Origin: Streptomyces sp. NBC_01288
Lineage (GTDB): Bacteria; Actinomycetota; Actinomycetes; Streptomycetales; Streptomycetaceae
DNA: 64,000 bases
NCBI RefSeq assembly: GCF_035982055.1
Contig: NZ_CP108427.1
Span: forward strand, 9,981,001-10,045,000
Direction of reading: 5' to 3'
Positions 50,368 to 59,836 of the stretch are shown piece by piece. Numbering within the stretch: position 1 is the first letter of the stretch; each line of letters begins with the position of its first letter. The position numbers and the translations under genes were made by a program. Under the pieces are notes generated by a model. That model was not told where the DNA came from. It saw nothing but the letters and a program-made list of their open reading frames with translations, and ran no database searches.

Positions 50368-51591
50368 TTCGTCGCGGAACACCTTCCCGCCCTTCATCAC
50401 GAACCGGACGTCCGCCATCACGGAGACGTCCTCCAGCGGATTGCCCGGCACCGCGATCAGATCGGCGAGCAGGCCCTCCGCTATACGGCCCCGGTCGTCG
50501 GCGTCGATCAGCTCCGCCGCGTTGACGGTCGCCGCCCGGAGCGCCTCCAGGGGAGTCATCCCTCGGTCGACCAGGGCGATCAGCTCCTGGGCGCCGCGAC
50601 CGTGCGGGATCGCCGGTGCGTCCGTGCCCAGCGCCATCCGGACACCCGCCTTGCCGGCCCTGGCCACCACCGTCTTCGCCCGGGGGAAGATCTCGGCGGC
50701 CTTCTCCTTCAGCTCGGGCGCGGCATGGGACATGTCCATCCCGTCGATGAGAGCGGTGGTCGGCACCAGGAAAGTGCCCCTCTCCGCCATCAGCGCGATG
50801 GTGTCGTCGTCGAGCAGGAAGCCGTGCTCGATGCAGTCGATGCCCGCCTCCACCGCGGACCGGACGGCGTCGGCCCCATGGGTGTGGGCCGCCACCTTCA
50901 GTCCGCGCCGGTGGGCCTCGTCGACGATGGCGCGCAGTTCCTCGTCGGAGTAGTGCTGCGCGCCGGGGGTGCCGGTGTGGGACATGACGCCCCCGGACGC
51001 GCAGACCTTGATCAGCCGTGCCCCGTGCTTGATCTGGTAGCGGACGGCCTTCCGCACCTCGTCGACACCGTTGGCAATGCCCTCTTCCAAGGAGAGAGGC
51101 ATGATTCCGGGGGCGTACGCGGCGAACATCGTGGGGTCGAGATGGCCGCCGGTGGGGGTGATGGCGTGTCCGGCGGGCACGATGCGCGGGCCGTCGATCC
51201 AGCCGGCGTCGATGGCCTTGGCCAGCGCGACGTCCAGCAGATAGCCGCCCGTCTTCACGAACAGGCCGAGGTTACGGACCGTGGTGAACCCCGCGCGCAG
51301 GGTCCGCCGGGCGTTGCCCACCGCGCGGAGCATCCGCAGCGGGGGATCGTCCTGGACGGGGGAGAACGCGAGCGTCTCTCCCCGGCCGCCCATCAGGAGG
51401 TTGACCTCCATGTCCATGAGACCGGGCAGGAGAGTCACGTCGCCGAGGTCGAGAACCTCGTTCTCACCGGACCCCTCACCGGACCCCTCGCCGGTGTGCG
51501 TGATGCGGTCGCCCTCGACCGTGATCAGGCCCGGCGACTCGAACTCGCCCGTCTCCACGTGCAGTACACGCGCCGCTTTGAGCGTGAGCAC
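50359..51591 (-). CDS. Amidohydrolase (imidazolonepropionase/prolidase-like)
   Basis: A 410-residue TIM-barrel amidohydrolase. The metal motif here reads LPGLMDMEVNLLMG (the usual HxH is lost), while KVAAHTHGADAV, DCIEHGFLLDD and MALGTDAPAIPHG carry later His/Asp ligands. Relatives include Xaa-Pro dipeptidases and imidazolonepropionases. Loss of the first HxH suggests altered metal binding or a changed activity. It ends the Rieske operon, 6 bases after the 106-residue unknown. Confidence 0.82.
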   Translation of the reverse strand: MLTLKAARVLHVETGEFESPGLITVEGDRITHTGEGSGEGSGENEVLDLGDVTLLPGLMDMEVNLLMGGRGETLAFSPVQDDPPLRMLRAVGNARRTLRAGFTTVRNLGLFVKTGGYLLDVALAKAIDAGWIDGPRIVPAGHAITPTGGHLDPTMFAAYAPGIMPLSLEEGIANGVDEVRKAVRYQIKHGARLIKVCASGGVMSHTGTPGAQHYSDEELRAIVDEAHRRGLKVAAHTHGADAVRSAVEAGIDCIEHGFLLDDDTIALMAERGTFLVPTTALIDGMDMSHAAPELKEKAAEIFPRAKTVVARAGKAGVRMALGTDAPAIPHGRGAQELIALVDRGMTPLEALRAATVNAAELIDADDRGRIAEGLLADLIAVPGNPLEDVSVMADVRFVMKGGKVFRDERR

Positions 51592-51597
51592 GACCGG

Positions 51598-51918
51598 TCA
51601 GACCTTCGGCTCGACGACGAGGTCCATATAGGCGGCCCCGCTGTCCGGCACCCGGGCCTGCTTCCAGACCTCGACCGGGAACGACACGTTCACCAGGGAG
51701 AACATCAGGAGCAGCAAGTTGCGCTCCTGCTCCGGGAGTTCGGAGAGCGGGAACTTGTCGAGGTGGTCGGAGGCCTGTTCCAGCAGCGGGAACGCGGCGT
51801 CGTAGAACGTCTGCATCTCCTCCATGGAGCTGGCCAGGCGCTTGCTGTAGCGGTCGCGCTCGGACTCCAGGACCCACGCGTTGAACGGCTCGAGTGCCGC
51901 GAACTCACTGGGCAGCAT
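51598..51918 (-). CDS. Hypothetical protein coupled to the Rieske oxygenase
   Basis: A 106-residue acidic, mostly helical protein of no recognised family; the segment LASSMEEMQTFYDAAFPLLE looks helical and the C-terminus is strand-like (AAYMDLVVEPKV). Its start overlaps the end of the Rieske gene by 14 bases, so the two are translated together. It is too short and unlike to be a ring-hydroxylating oxygenase beta subunit, but a structural or accessory role for the oxygenase is suggested by the coupling. Confidence 0.7.
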   Translation of the reverse strand: MLPSEFAALEPFNAWVLESERDRYSKRLASSMEEMQTFYDAAFPLLEQASDHLDKFPLSELPEQERNLLLLMFSLVNVSFPVEVWKQARVPDSGAAYMDLVVEPKV

Positions 51919-53170
51919 CGGTGTGCTCCTTGACGTAGTCGGCGACCGTCTTGTGCAGATGGCGGAGCAGCAACTCCTGGTCGCAGAGCGGGAATTCGGT
52001 GACGACCCGGCTCTTGAGCATCGTCTGGGTGGCCTCCAGCGTGTTGCCGTCCTGGAGCGCGTACTCCTTGAACGTCACCGCCGCCAGCTCCTGCTTCAGC
52101 CGCTCGCGTGCCGTCTTGGCGGGCACGAAGTACAGGTTGGCCTCGAAGATGTGCTTGTCCACCGCCGTCGGCCAGTAGTGGTACGTCAGGTACCAGCCGG
52201 GCTTCCAGATCAGCAGGGTCATGTTGGGGAAGAACTCGAAGGAGTCGTTGCCCCAGGCGCGGTGCCGGCCCGGGTTGAGGCCCGTCGGCAGGTTTTCCAG
52301 GCCCTCGATGTCGGGCGCCTCCCACGGCCCGAACAGGCCGCTGCGCAGGACGCGTTCGATGGGCTTGACGATGGTCAGGTCCTTGGGCGGGGACATGCCT
52401 CCCCAGGAGGAGATCATCGAGTGCGGGGAGTGGATCTCGTAGTGCAGCGCCTCGTACCCGACGTTGAAGAGCTTGTCGGCCTCGTCCTTGACGGCCTGCT
52501 TCATGTGCAGGACGGGCGCGTGGTAGAACTCCGCGAACGCGTCGATGAACAGCTTCCAGTTGCTGCCGATCTCGGCCTTGTACGTGAAGACCTCGGTCAT
52601 CTCGTGGAAGGGATAGCCCTCCAGGCCCTTCGCGAACTCGCCCAAGTACTCCTTGAGCGGCTGGGCTTCGGGGTCGAGGTTGACGAAGACGAACCCCTCC
52701 CAGACCTCGCAGCGGACCAGCTTGAGGCCGTAGTCCGCCTTGTCCAGGTCGAAGAACTCCTTCTCCTGCTGGACGAAGGTCAGATCGCCGTCGAGGCTGT
52801 AGCGCCAGGCGTGGTACTTGCAGGTGAACTGGCGGCAGGTGCCCTTGACCTCCTCGCCCGGGAAGTCGTTCCACACGAGCTTGTTGCCGCGGTGGCGGCA
52901 GACGTTGTGGAAGGCGCGGATCTCCTTGTCCTTGCCCCGCACGATCACCAGTGAGGTGTCGGCGACGGCCAGCTCCTTCGTGAAGTAGCTGCCGACCTTG
53001 GGCACTTGCTCGACCCGGCCGACGTTCAGCCAGGTCTTCTTGAAGATCGCTTCCTTCTCGGCCTCGTAGTACGCGGGGTCGATGGAGTCCTCGTAGTTCA
53101 CCGGGCTGGTGCCCAGCTCGGGGTAGTTCTCGGTCCAGCTCCCGGCCTCGGGCTTGGTGAAGTGTGGCAT
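51905..53170 (-). CDS. Rieske non-haem iron oxygenase, alpha subunit
   Basis: A 421-residue ring-hydroxylating oxygenase alpha subunit. The Rieske [2Fe-2S] ligands are C91-R-H93 and C117-K-Y-H120. The mononuclear iron site is in the catalytic domain at DAFAEFYHAPVLH (Asp, His, His pattern). It hydroxylates or demethylates an aromatic or alicyclic substrate. No reductase, Rieske ferredoxin or classical beta subunit is seen in the window, so redox partners are encoded elsewhere or shared. It lies in a leftward operon after SDR and CMD genes, and a GAGAAT-N3-ATTCTC palindrome sits 21 bases before its start. Confidence 0.92.
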   Translation of the reverse strand: MPHFTKPEAGSWTENYPELGTSPVNYEDSIDPAYYEAEKEAIFKKTWLNVGRVEQVPKVGSYFTKELAVADTSLVIVRGKDKEIRAFHNVCRHRGNKLVWNDFPGEEVKGTCRQFTCKYHAWRYSLDGDLTFVQQEKEFFDLDKADYGLKLVRCEVWEGFVFVNLDPEAQPLKEYLGEFAKGLEGYPFHEMTEVFTYKAEIGSNWKLFIDAFAEFYHAPVLHMKQAVKDEADKLFNVGYEALHYEIHSPHSMISSWGGMSPPKDLTIVKPIERVLRSGLFGPWEAPDIEGLENLPTGLNPGRHRAWGNDSFEFFPNMTLLIWKPGWYLTYHYWPTAVDKHIFEANLYFVPAKTARERLKQELAAVTFKEYALQDGNTLEATQTMLKSRVVTEFPLCDQELLLRHLHKTVADYVKEHTDAAQ

Positions 53171-53174
53171 GGGA

Positions 53175-53849
53175 TCACCCCTCTCGTTTGTGAGAATACC
53201 ATTCTCGTTTTGGGAAACTGAAGTTCTCTTCCGAGATCACTGGGTCGAGTTCCACGCCGAAGGTGTTGAGGGCCATCGTGAGCATCGTGTAGGCGCCGAT
53301 CGTGAACACCAGGTCCATCAGCTGGTGTTCGTCCAGGTCGGCGGCGAGCGCGGCGTAGGTCGCGTCCGACAGGCCCGAGTCGGTGTCCAGTTCGTCCACC
53401 GCCCGGTTGAGCAACGTGTCGGCCCCCGTGCGGACTTCGTCGATCTCGGCCTCGGTCACCCCGGCCTTCCGGGCGATCAGGACATGGCTCGCCCACTCGT
53501 ACCTGCTGCCCCGCCGCCAGGCCACCCGCAGGACGGCCAGCTCACGGACGCGCACCGGCAGGGTCGTGGTGTTGAGGTGCATGTTGAACGTCAGGAACGC
53601 CCGGGCCAGGGCCGGATGACGCTGGAAGATCCCCAGGACGTTGGCCTGCGGCAGCTTCCGGGGATGGTTGATGACCGAGAACAGCTCGTGGTCCCAGTCG
53701 TCGTACGGCACCGGGGCGATGCGAACGTCGTTCTCGGCGGCGGTGTCGGCGGCGGTGCCGTGGTGCAAGCCGTGCTCTCCGTGCCCGCTGCGCTCGGTGG
53801 CCGTCTCGCCGGGGCCGTGGTTCTGGCCGTGCTCGCTCTGCTCGCTCAC
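53175..53849 (-). CDS. Carboxymuconolactone decarboxylase-family protein with His-rich N-terminus
   Basis: A 224-residue CMD/AhpD-fold protein. The first 40 residues are rich in His and Gly (HGQNHGPGE, SGHGEHGLHHG), not part of the usual domain. The CMD core has LRVAWRRGSRYEWASHVLIA. A GTG start overlaps the SDR stop (GTGA). The codons for its last residues contain a palindrome identical to the probable TetR operator. Function unknown, made with the Rieske operon. Confidence 0.8.
   Translation of the reverse strand: MSEQSEHGQNHGPGETATERSGHGEHGLHHGTAADTAAENDVRIAPVPYDDWDHELFSVINHPRKLPQANVLGIFQRHPALARAFLTFNMHLNTTTLPVRVRELAVLRVAWRRGSRYEWASHVLIARKAGVTEAEIDEVRTGADTLLNRAVDELDTDSGLSDATYAALAADLDEHQLMDLVFTIGAYTMLTMALNTFGVELDPVISEENFSFPKREWYSHKREG
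53192..53206. promoter_or_regulatory. GAGAAT-N3-ATTCTC palindrome upstream of the Rieske gene
   Basis: An exact match to the core of the 40148 operator, inside the final codons of the CMD gene and 21 bases before the Rieske start (leftward). It could control an internal promoter for the Rieske gene. Confidence 0.55.
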
Positions 53850-54550
53850 GTGTTCCGCCCGCCGTTGACGCCCAGGATCTGGCCGGTGATGTAGCCGGCC
53901 TCCTCGGAGGCGAGGAAGGCGCAGGCCGCGGCGATGTCCTCCGGGCGGCCGACCCGCCGTACCGGAGTGCGCTGGATGTGCTCCTCGACCGTCCCGCCGA
54001 GGAGTTGGCGCTCCTCCGAGCGGCGCAGCATCGGCGTGTCGATGAAGCCGGGCGGCACCGCGTTGACGGTGATGCCCTGCGGACCCAGCTCCAGGGCCAG
54101 CGCCTTGGTCAGCCCGTTGACCGCCGACTTGGCGGCCACGTAGTGCGTCATGAACGGCTGGCCGGACTGCGCGCTGGACGAGGAGATGTTGACTATCCGG
54201 CCCCAGCCGGCCTCCACCATGTCCGGCAGAACCGCCTGGACGCAGTGGAAGACGCCGTGGAGGTTGACGTCGATGACCCGCTGCCAGGCCTCGAAGGTGA
54301 GGTTGGCGAAGCGCTTGTAGCCCTCCATCCCGGCCGCGTTGACCAGGACCGTGACCGGGCCGAGCTGCTCCCGGATCTCGGTCAGTGCCTCGTCCACCTG
54401 GGCCCGGTCGGAGACGTCGGCCTTCCGGGAGAAGCCCCTGTCGGACGGGTTGAGGTCGAGGGTGGCGACCTGGAGACCGTCGGCCTCCAGGCGCTGTGCG
54501 ATGGCCTGTCCGATGCCGGAGCCGCCGCCTGTGACGAGCGCTGTCCTCAC
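53846..54550 (-). CDS. Short-chain dehydrogenase/reductase
   Basis: A 234-residue classical SDR: cofactor motif TGGGSGIGQAIA, NAAG, catalytic Ser in NISSSSAQSG and YVAAK, C-terminal LGVNGGR. It is FabG-like and acts as an NAD(P)-dependent alcohol/ketone oxidoreductase. It is the first gene of the leftward SDR-CMD-Rieske-unknown-amidohydrolase operon, with a GTG start. Its 236-base divergent promoter region carries one good and two partial TetR-type palindromes. Confidence 0.9.
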   Translation of the reverse strand: MRTALVTGGGSGIGQAIAQRLEADGLQVATLDLNPSDRGFSRKADVSDRAQVDEALTEIREQLGPVTVLVNAAGMEGYKRFANLTFEAWQRVIDVNLHGVFHCVQAVLPDMVEAGWGRIVNISSSSAQSGQPFMTHYVAAKSAVNGLTKALALELGPQGITVNAVPPGFIDTPMLRRSEERQLLGGTVEEHIQRTPVRRVGRPEDIAAACAFLASEEAGYITGQILGVNGGRNT

Positions 54551-54597
54551 GCCGGAACCCCCTTCGTCTCGATCATGAAAATCTCCCTTCCAGATCT

Positions 54598-54612
54598 GAG
54601 AAGCGTATTCTC
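54598..54612. promoter_or_regulatory. GAGAAG-N3-ATTCTC element, divergent SDR promoters
   Basis: Eleven of twelve arm bases match the 40148 operator. It lies 48 bases before the leftward SDR operon. Two weaker matches, at 54687-54701 and 54730-54744, lie nearer the rightward SDR. Confidence 0.55.
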
Positions 54613-54729
54613 GTCTCTGGTGCTTCCGGAAGTCCCGCGCAGGCGGGGGCTGTTCGCCGAGCTCCGCGGGGCTGTCAGCAAGTCGTCAGGATGACATTCT
54701 CGCTGCCGGATGGTTGATTCGCGTATAAG

Positions 54730-54744
54730 GAGAATGTAGTTTCC
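54730..54744. promoter_or_regulatory. Partial operator near the rightward SDR operon
   Basis: GAGAAT-GTA-GTTTCC keeps one perfect half of the palindrome (9 of 12 arm bases overall). It is 43 bases upstream of the SDR ATG, a usual repression position. Confidence 0.35.
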
Positions 54745-54786
54745 GCTTCATTGGAGCAAGCCGCCCATCCATGCGAGGAGAACAGG

Positions 54787-55514
54787 ATGCGGTTCCAGGA
54801 CAAGGTGGCGATCGTCACCGGAGCGGGACAGGGAATCGGCGAGGACTACGCCCGGGCGCTGGCCGCCGAGGGAGCACGGGTCGTGGTCGCCGACATCAAC
54901 GAGGAGCAGGGACAGCGGGTCGCCAAGGAACTGGACTCCGCGCTCTTCGTCAAGGTCGACGTCGGAGACCCCGCCTCGGCCGACGCGCTGGCCGCGGCCA
55001 CCGTCGCCGAGTTCGGCCGCATCGACTACCTGATCAACAACGCCGCGATCTACCACAGCATGCGGCGCGAGGGCCTGACCACCGTCGACCTCGACTACCT
55101 CAACCGCTTCATCCAGGTGAACCTGATGGGCGCCCTGTACGTCACGCGGGCCGTCGTCCCGCACCTGACCGAGGGCGCCGCGATCGTCAACCAGTCGTCC
55201 GCCGCCGCCTACATGGCGAGCGGCTACTACGGCCTGGCCAAGATCGGCATCAACCACCTCACCGCGTCCCTCGCCGCCGAACTCGGCGGCCGGGGCATCC
55301 GCGTCAACGGCATCGCCCCCGGCCCCACCGACACCGAGGCCACGGCCACCGTCGTACCGGTCGAGTTCCAGGAGCGGATGACCCAGGCCCTGGCCCTCAA
55401 ACGGATGGGCACGCCCGGCGACCTGACCCCCACCGTGCTGTTCCTGCTCTCCGACGACGCGGGCTGGCTCACCGGCCAGACCATCAGCGTGGACGGCGGA
55501 CAGGTGGTGCGGCT

Positions 55515-55518
<4 letters not shown>
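54787..55518 (+). CDS. Short-chain dehydrogenase/reductase
   Basis: A 243-residue SDR: TGAGQGIGEDYARAL, NNAA, the active-site Ser in VNQSSAAAY and YYGLAKIG, ending in VDGGQVVRL. It is probably a hydroxyacyl or alicyclic alcohol dehydrogenase. The ATG follows GAGGAG. It is first in a rightward operon running to the window end, with overlaps or short gaps throughout, and its divergent promoter carries TetR-type elements. Confidence 0.9.
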
Positions 55519-56950
<1,432 letters not shown>

Positions 56951-56954
<4 letters not shown>

Positions 56955-58156
56955 TGCCGCTCGAAGGCATCCGCGTCCTCGAAGTCGCCATGTACGGCTT
57001 CGTGCCCTCGGCGGGAGCCGTCCTCTCCGACTGGGGAGCGGACGTCATCAAGGTCGAGCACGCCGTTACCGGCGACCCGCAACGCGGTCTTCGCCAGACC
57101 GGCTCGATGCGCGTCGAAGGCGACCCGAATCCCAACGTCGAGCACGCCAACCGCGGCAAGCGCAGCCTCGGCCTCGACATCTCCCGCCCCGAGGGAAAGG
57201 ACGTTCTCTACGACCTCGCCCGCCGCTCGGACGTGTTCCTGACCAGCTTCCTGCCCGGTCACCGGGAGCGGTTCGGCATCGACGTCGACGACATCCGTGC
57301 CGTCAACCCCCGGATCATCTACGCCCGGGGCAGCGCCTTCGGCCCGCGCGGAGCGGAAGCGCGCAAGGGCGGCTACGACATGACGGCGTTCTGGGCCCGC
57401 GCCGGCACCGCCGCGAGCATCACCCCGGAAGGCACCGACGGCATCATCAACCCGCCCGCACCGGCCTACGGCGACACCATCTCCGGCACCAACCTCGCCG
57501 GCGGCATCGCGGCCGCGCTCCTGAAACGCGAACGCACCGGCGAACCGTCGGTCGTGGACGTCTCGTTGCTCGGCAGCGGACTGTGGGCGATGGGTCACGC
57601 CACCGCGCTCTCCCTGCACCTCGGCAAGCCCTGGCTCCCGCCGCCCGTCGGCACCCACGGCTCCGTGACCAACCCCCTGTCCGGGCTGTACGAGACCTCC
57701 GACGGCCACCATCTGGCGTTCGTCATGATGCAGCCCGGCAAGTTCTGGGCCGATGTGTGCCGGCACATCGACCGCCCCGAACTCGCCGACGACCCCCGCT
57801 TCGACACGGCCGAGAACATCGCGGCCAACACGGCGGAGGCCGTCAAGATCCTGCGCGAGGTCATCGCCACCCGCACCCTCGCGGAGTGGAGCAGGCGCTT
57901 CACCACCCTGGCCGGGCCGTGGGCCCCGGTGCAGGACTCACTGCAAGTGGGCGACGACCCGCAGATCAGAGCGAACGAGTACCTCCTGCAAGCAGGAGAG
58001 CTCGAACTGGTCGCCAGCCCCGTGCAGTTCGACGTGCACGCCCCACAACTCGGGCCCGCACCCGAGTTCGCCGCCCAGACCGAGGAGATCCTCCTCGAAC
58101 TGGGCCTGGACTGGGACCGCATCATCGCGCTCAAGGCGGCGGGCGCGGTCACCTGA
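56951..58156 (+). CDS. CaiB/BaiF-family (class III) CoA-transferase
   Basis: A 401-residue class III CoA-transferase. The N-terminal block GIRVLEVAMYGFVPSAGAVL and DVIKVEH, then NRGKRSLGLDI, GSAFGPRG and VVDVSLLGSGLW, are family features. It moves CoA from a donor ester to a free acid, the only acid-activating enzyme seen in this operon (no CoA ligase gene in the window). It likely activates the acid made by the aldehyde dehydrogenase. Confidence 0.9.
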
Positions 58157-58195
58157 TCACTTGCCGGCGGGATTCATTCTCAACGAGGAGAACCG

Positions 58196-59563
58196 ATGAG
58201 ACGCTTGCTCATCCCCGCGCTAGTCCTGGCCCTCGCGGCCGCTGCCGGATGCTCCGGCCGCACCAAGTCCGCGGACACCAGCAGCCCTTCCACCACCGGA
58301 GCCGCCGACACGGCCACCGCTGACTTCGGCACGCTGAAGTCCGTGTGCGGGAAGGGGACGGCCAAGTCCGTCACCAGTCAGGGCGTCACCAGCTCAGAGA
58401 TCAAGGTCGGCGTCTTCAGCGACGTCGGGTTCACCAAGAACCCGGAGTTCGAGAACGCGGCGAAGGTCTTCACCTCCTGGTGCAACGCCGCCGGCGGCAT
58501 CAACGGACGCAAGATCACGCCCGAGACGCACGACGCCCAGCTCATGCAGGTCAACCAGCAGATGATCTCGGCCTGCCGCACCGACTTCTTCGAGGTCGGC
58601 GGCGGCGCCGCCCTCGACGGCCTCGGCGTCAAGACCCGGCTGAAGTGCCTGCTCCCCGAGTTCCCGGCACAGGTCACCTCCGAGGTCGGCGCCGACCTCC
58701 AGGTGATGACGCAGGGGGCCTCCTCCGGGTACGCGCCCTACACGGGTTACTACTCCTGGCTGTTGAAGGAGGCGTACCCGTCGTCGGCGAGCGGCGTCGG
58801 CATCATCGCCGGAGACGTGGCCGTCACCAAGGGCATCGGCGCGCAGGACAAGGAAGTCCTCACGGCGCTGGGCGGCAAGGTCAACTACTTCGACCTCTAC
58901 CCCGCGCAGGGCGTCTCCGACTGGACGCCGTACGCCCAGTCGATCAAGACGAAGAAGGTCAAGGGCCTTGTGTTCCTGGGGGACTTCACCCAGTTGGCGA
59001 AGCTGGAGCAGGCGCTGACCAACATCGACTACAAGCTCGACTGGGTCGACGCCAACAACAACGCCTACGGCCCCGCGTTCCTCAAGCTGGCCGACACCGC
59101 GCTGAGCTCGCAGACCAACTTCGCGAGCATCGACGGGACTTACCCGCTGGAGAAGGCGGACGACAACCCGGCGACCAAGGAGATGGTCGCGCTGTTCAAG
59201 AAGTTCGCGCCCGACGCGCAGATCACCCTGCCCGCCGTGCACGCCTTCTCCGCCTGGCTGCTGTTCGCCACCTCGGCCCGTGACTGCGCTGAACTGACCC
59301 GGAGTTGTGTCCTGGCGAACGCCAAGAAGCAGACCGAGTGGACCGGGGGAGGGCTCCAGGCCCCGGTGAACCTGACCAGGCCCGACGAACCCGTGAAGTG
59401 CTTCAACGTCGAGAAGGCCACCACCAGCGGCTGGGTCCCCGCCGACTTCAAGCCGACCGACGGCGCCTACCGCTGCGACGCGCCCGTCTACAAGTACAAG
59501 GGCAACTACGGCGAGCCGCCGACGCTGGCCGATGTCGGCAAGTCGCTCGCCGACCTCAAGTAG
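58196..59563 (+). CDS. Orphan branched-chain-amino-acid-type solute-binding lipoprotein
   Basis: A 455-residue type I binding protein (Peripla_BP_6) with a lipoprotein signal (RLLIPALVLALAAAAGC, Cys about 18). The two-lobe fold is visible from EIKVGVFSDVGFTKN onward. It binds a small molecule outside the membrane. No LivHMGF permease or ATPase genes are in the window, so it may serve a transporter encoded elsewhere or act as a sensor. Its place inside the P450 operon suggests the pathway's substrate as ligand. The ATG follows GAGGAG. Confidence 0.88.
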   Translation: MRRLLIPALVLALAAAAGCSGRTKSADTSSPSTTGAADTATADFGTLKSVCGKGTAKSVTSQGVTSSEIKVGVFSDVGFTKNPEFENAAKVFTSWCNAAGGINGRKITPETHDAQLMQVNQQMISACRTDFFEVGGGAALDGLGVKTRLKCLLPEFPAQVTSEVGADLQVMTQGASSGYAPYTGYYSWLLKEAYPSSASGVGIIAGDVAVTKGIGAQDKEVLTALGGKVNYFDLYPAQGVSDWTPYAQSIKTKKVKGLVFLGDFTQLAKLEQALTNIDYKLDWVDANNNAYGPAFLKLADTALSSQTNFASIDGTYPLEKADDNPATKEMVALFKKFAPDAQITLPAVHAFSAWLLFATSARDCAELTRSCVLANAKKQTEWTGGGLQAPVNLTRPDEPVKCFNVEKATTSGWVPADFKPTDGAYRCDAPVYKYKGNYGEPPTLADVGKSLADLK

Positions 59564-59605
59564 GCACGAGAGAAACCCCGTTCACCACGGCAGGAAGGAA
59601 GGACC

Positions 59606-59800
59606 GTGAAGGTACGAGTCGACCCGGAGCGCTGCCAGGGCCACACGCTCTGCGCGATGCGCGCTCCGGACACCTTCGAACTCAGCGAGATCGACGGGCA
59701 CTCCTCGGTCGTCGAGGAAGAGGTCCCGGCCGACCAGGAGGCGGCCGTCCGCGAGGCGGTCCTGTCCTGTCCGGAGCGGGCGATCTCCCTCATCTCCTGA
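59606..59800 (+). CDS. [3Fe-4S]-type ferredoxin for the P450
   Basis: A 64-residue single-cluster ferredoxin. Ligand positions are C10-x2-H13-x2-C16 and C55-P, i.e. the second ligand of a CxxCxxC motif is His, the form common beside actinobacterial P450 genes. It passes electrons to the P450 encoded 36 bases downstream. No ferredoxin reductase gene is seen. The GTG... frame begins at an ATG preceded by GAAGGAAGGA. Confidence 0.9.
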   Translation: MKVRVDPERCQGHTLCAMRAPDTFELSEIDGHSSVVEEEVPADQEAAVREAVLSCPERAISLIS

Positions 59801-59836
59801 CCCCCACCTCATCCACCGAGCAGGAGAGGACTCCGC

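Noticed and set aside
58176-58181. ATTCTC half-site before the binding lipoprotein gene as a further TetR operator
   Set aside because: The other half (GAGAAT) is not present at the right spacing; the gene is probably within the upstream operon.
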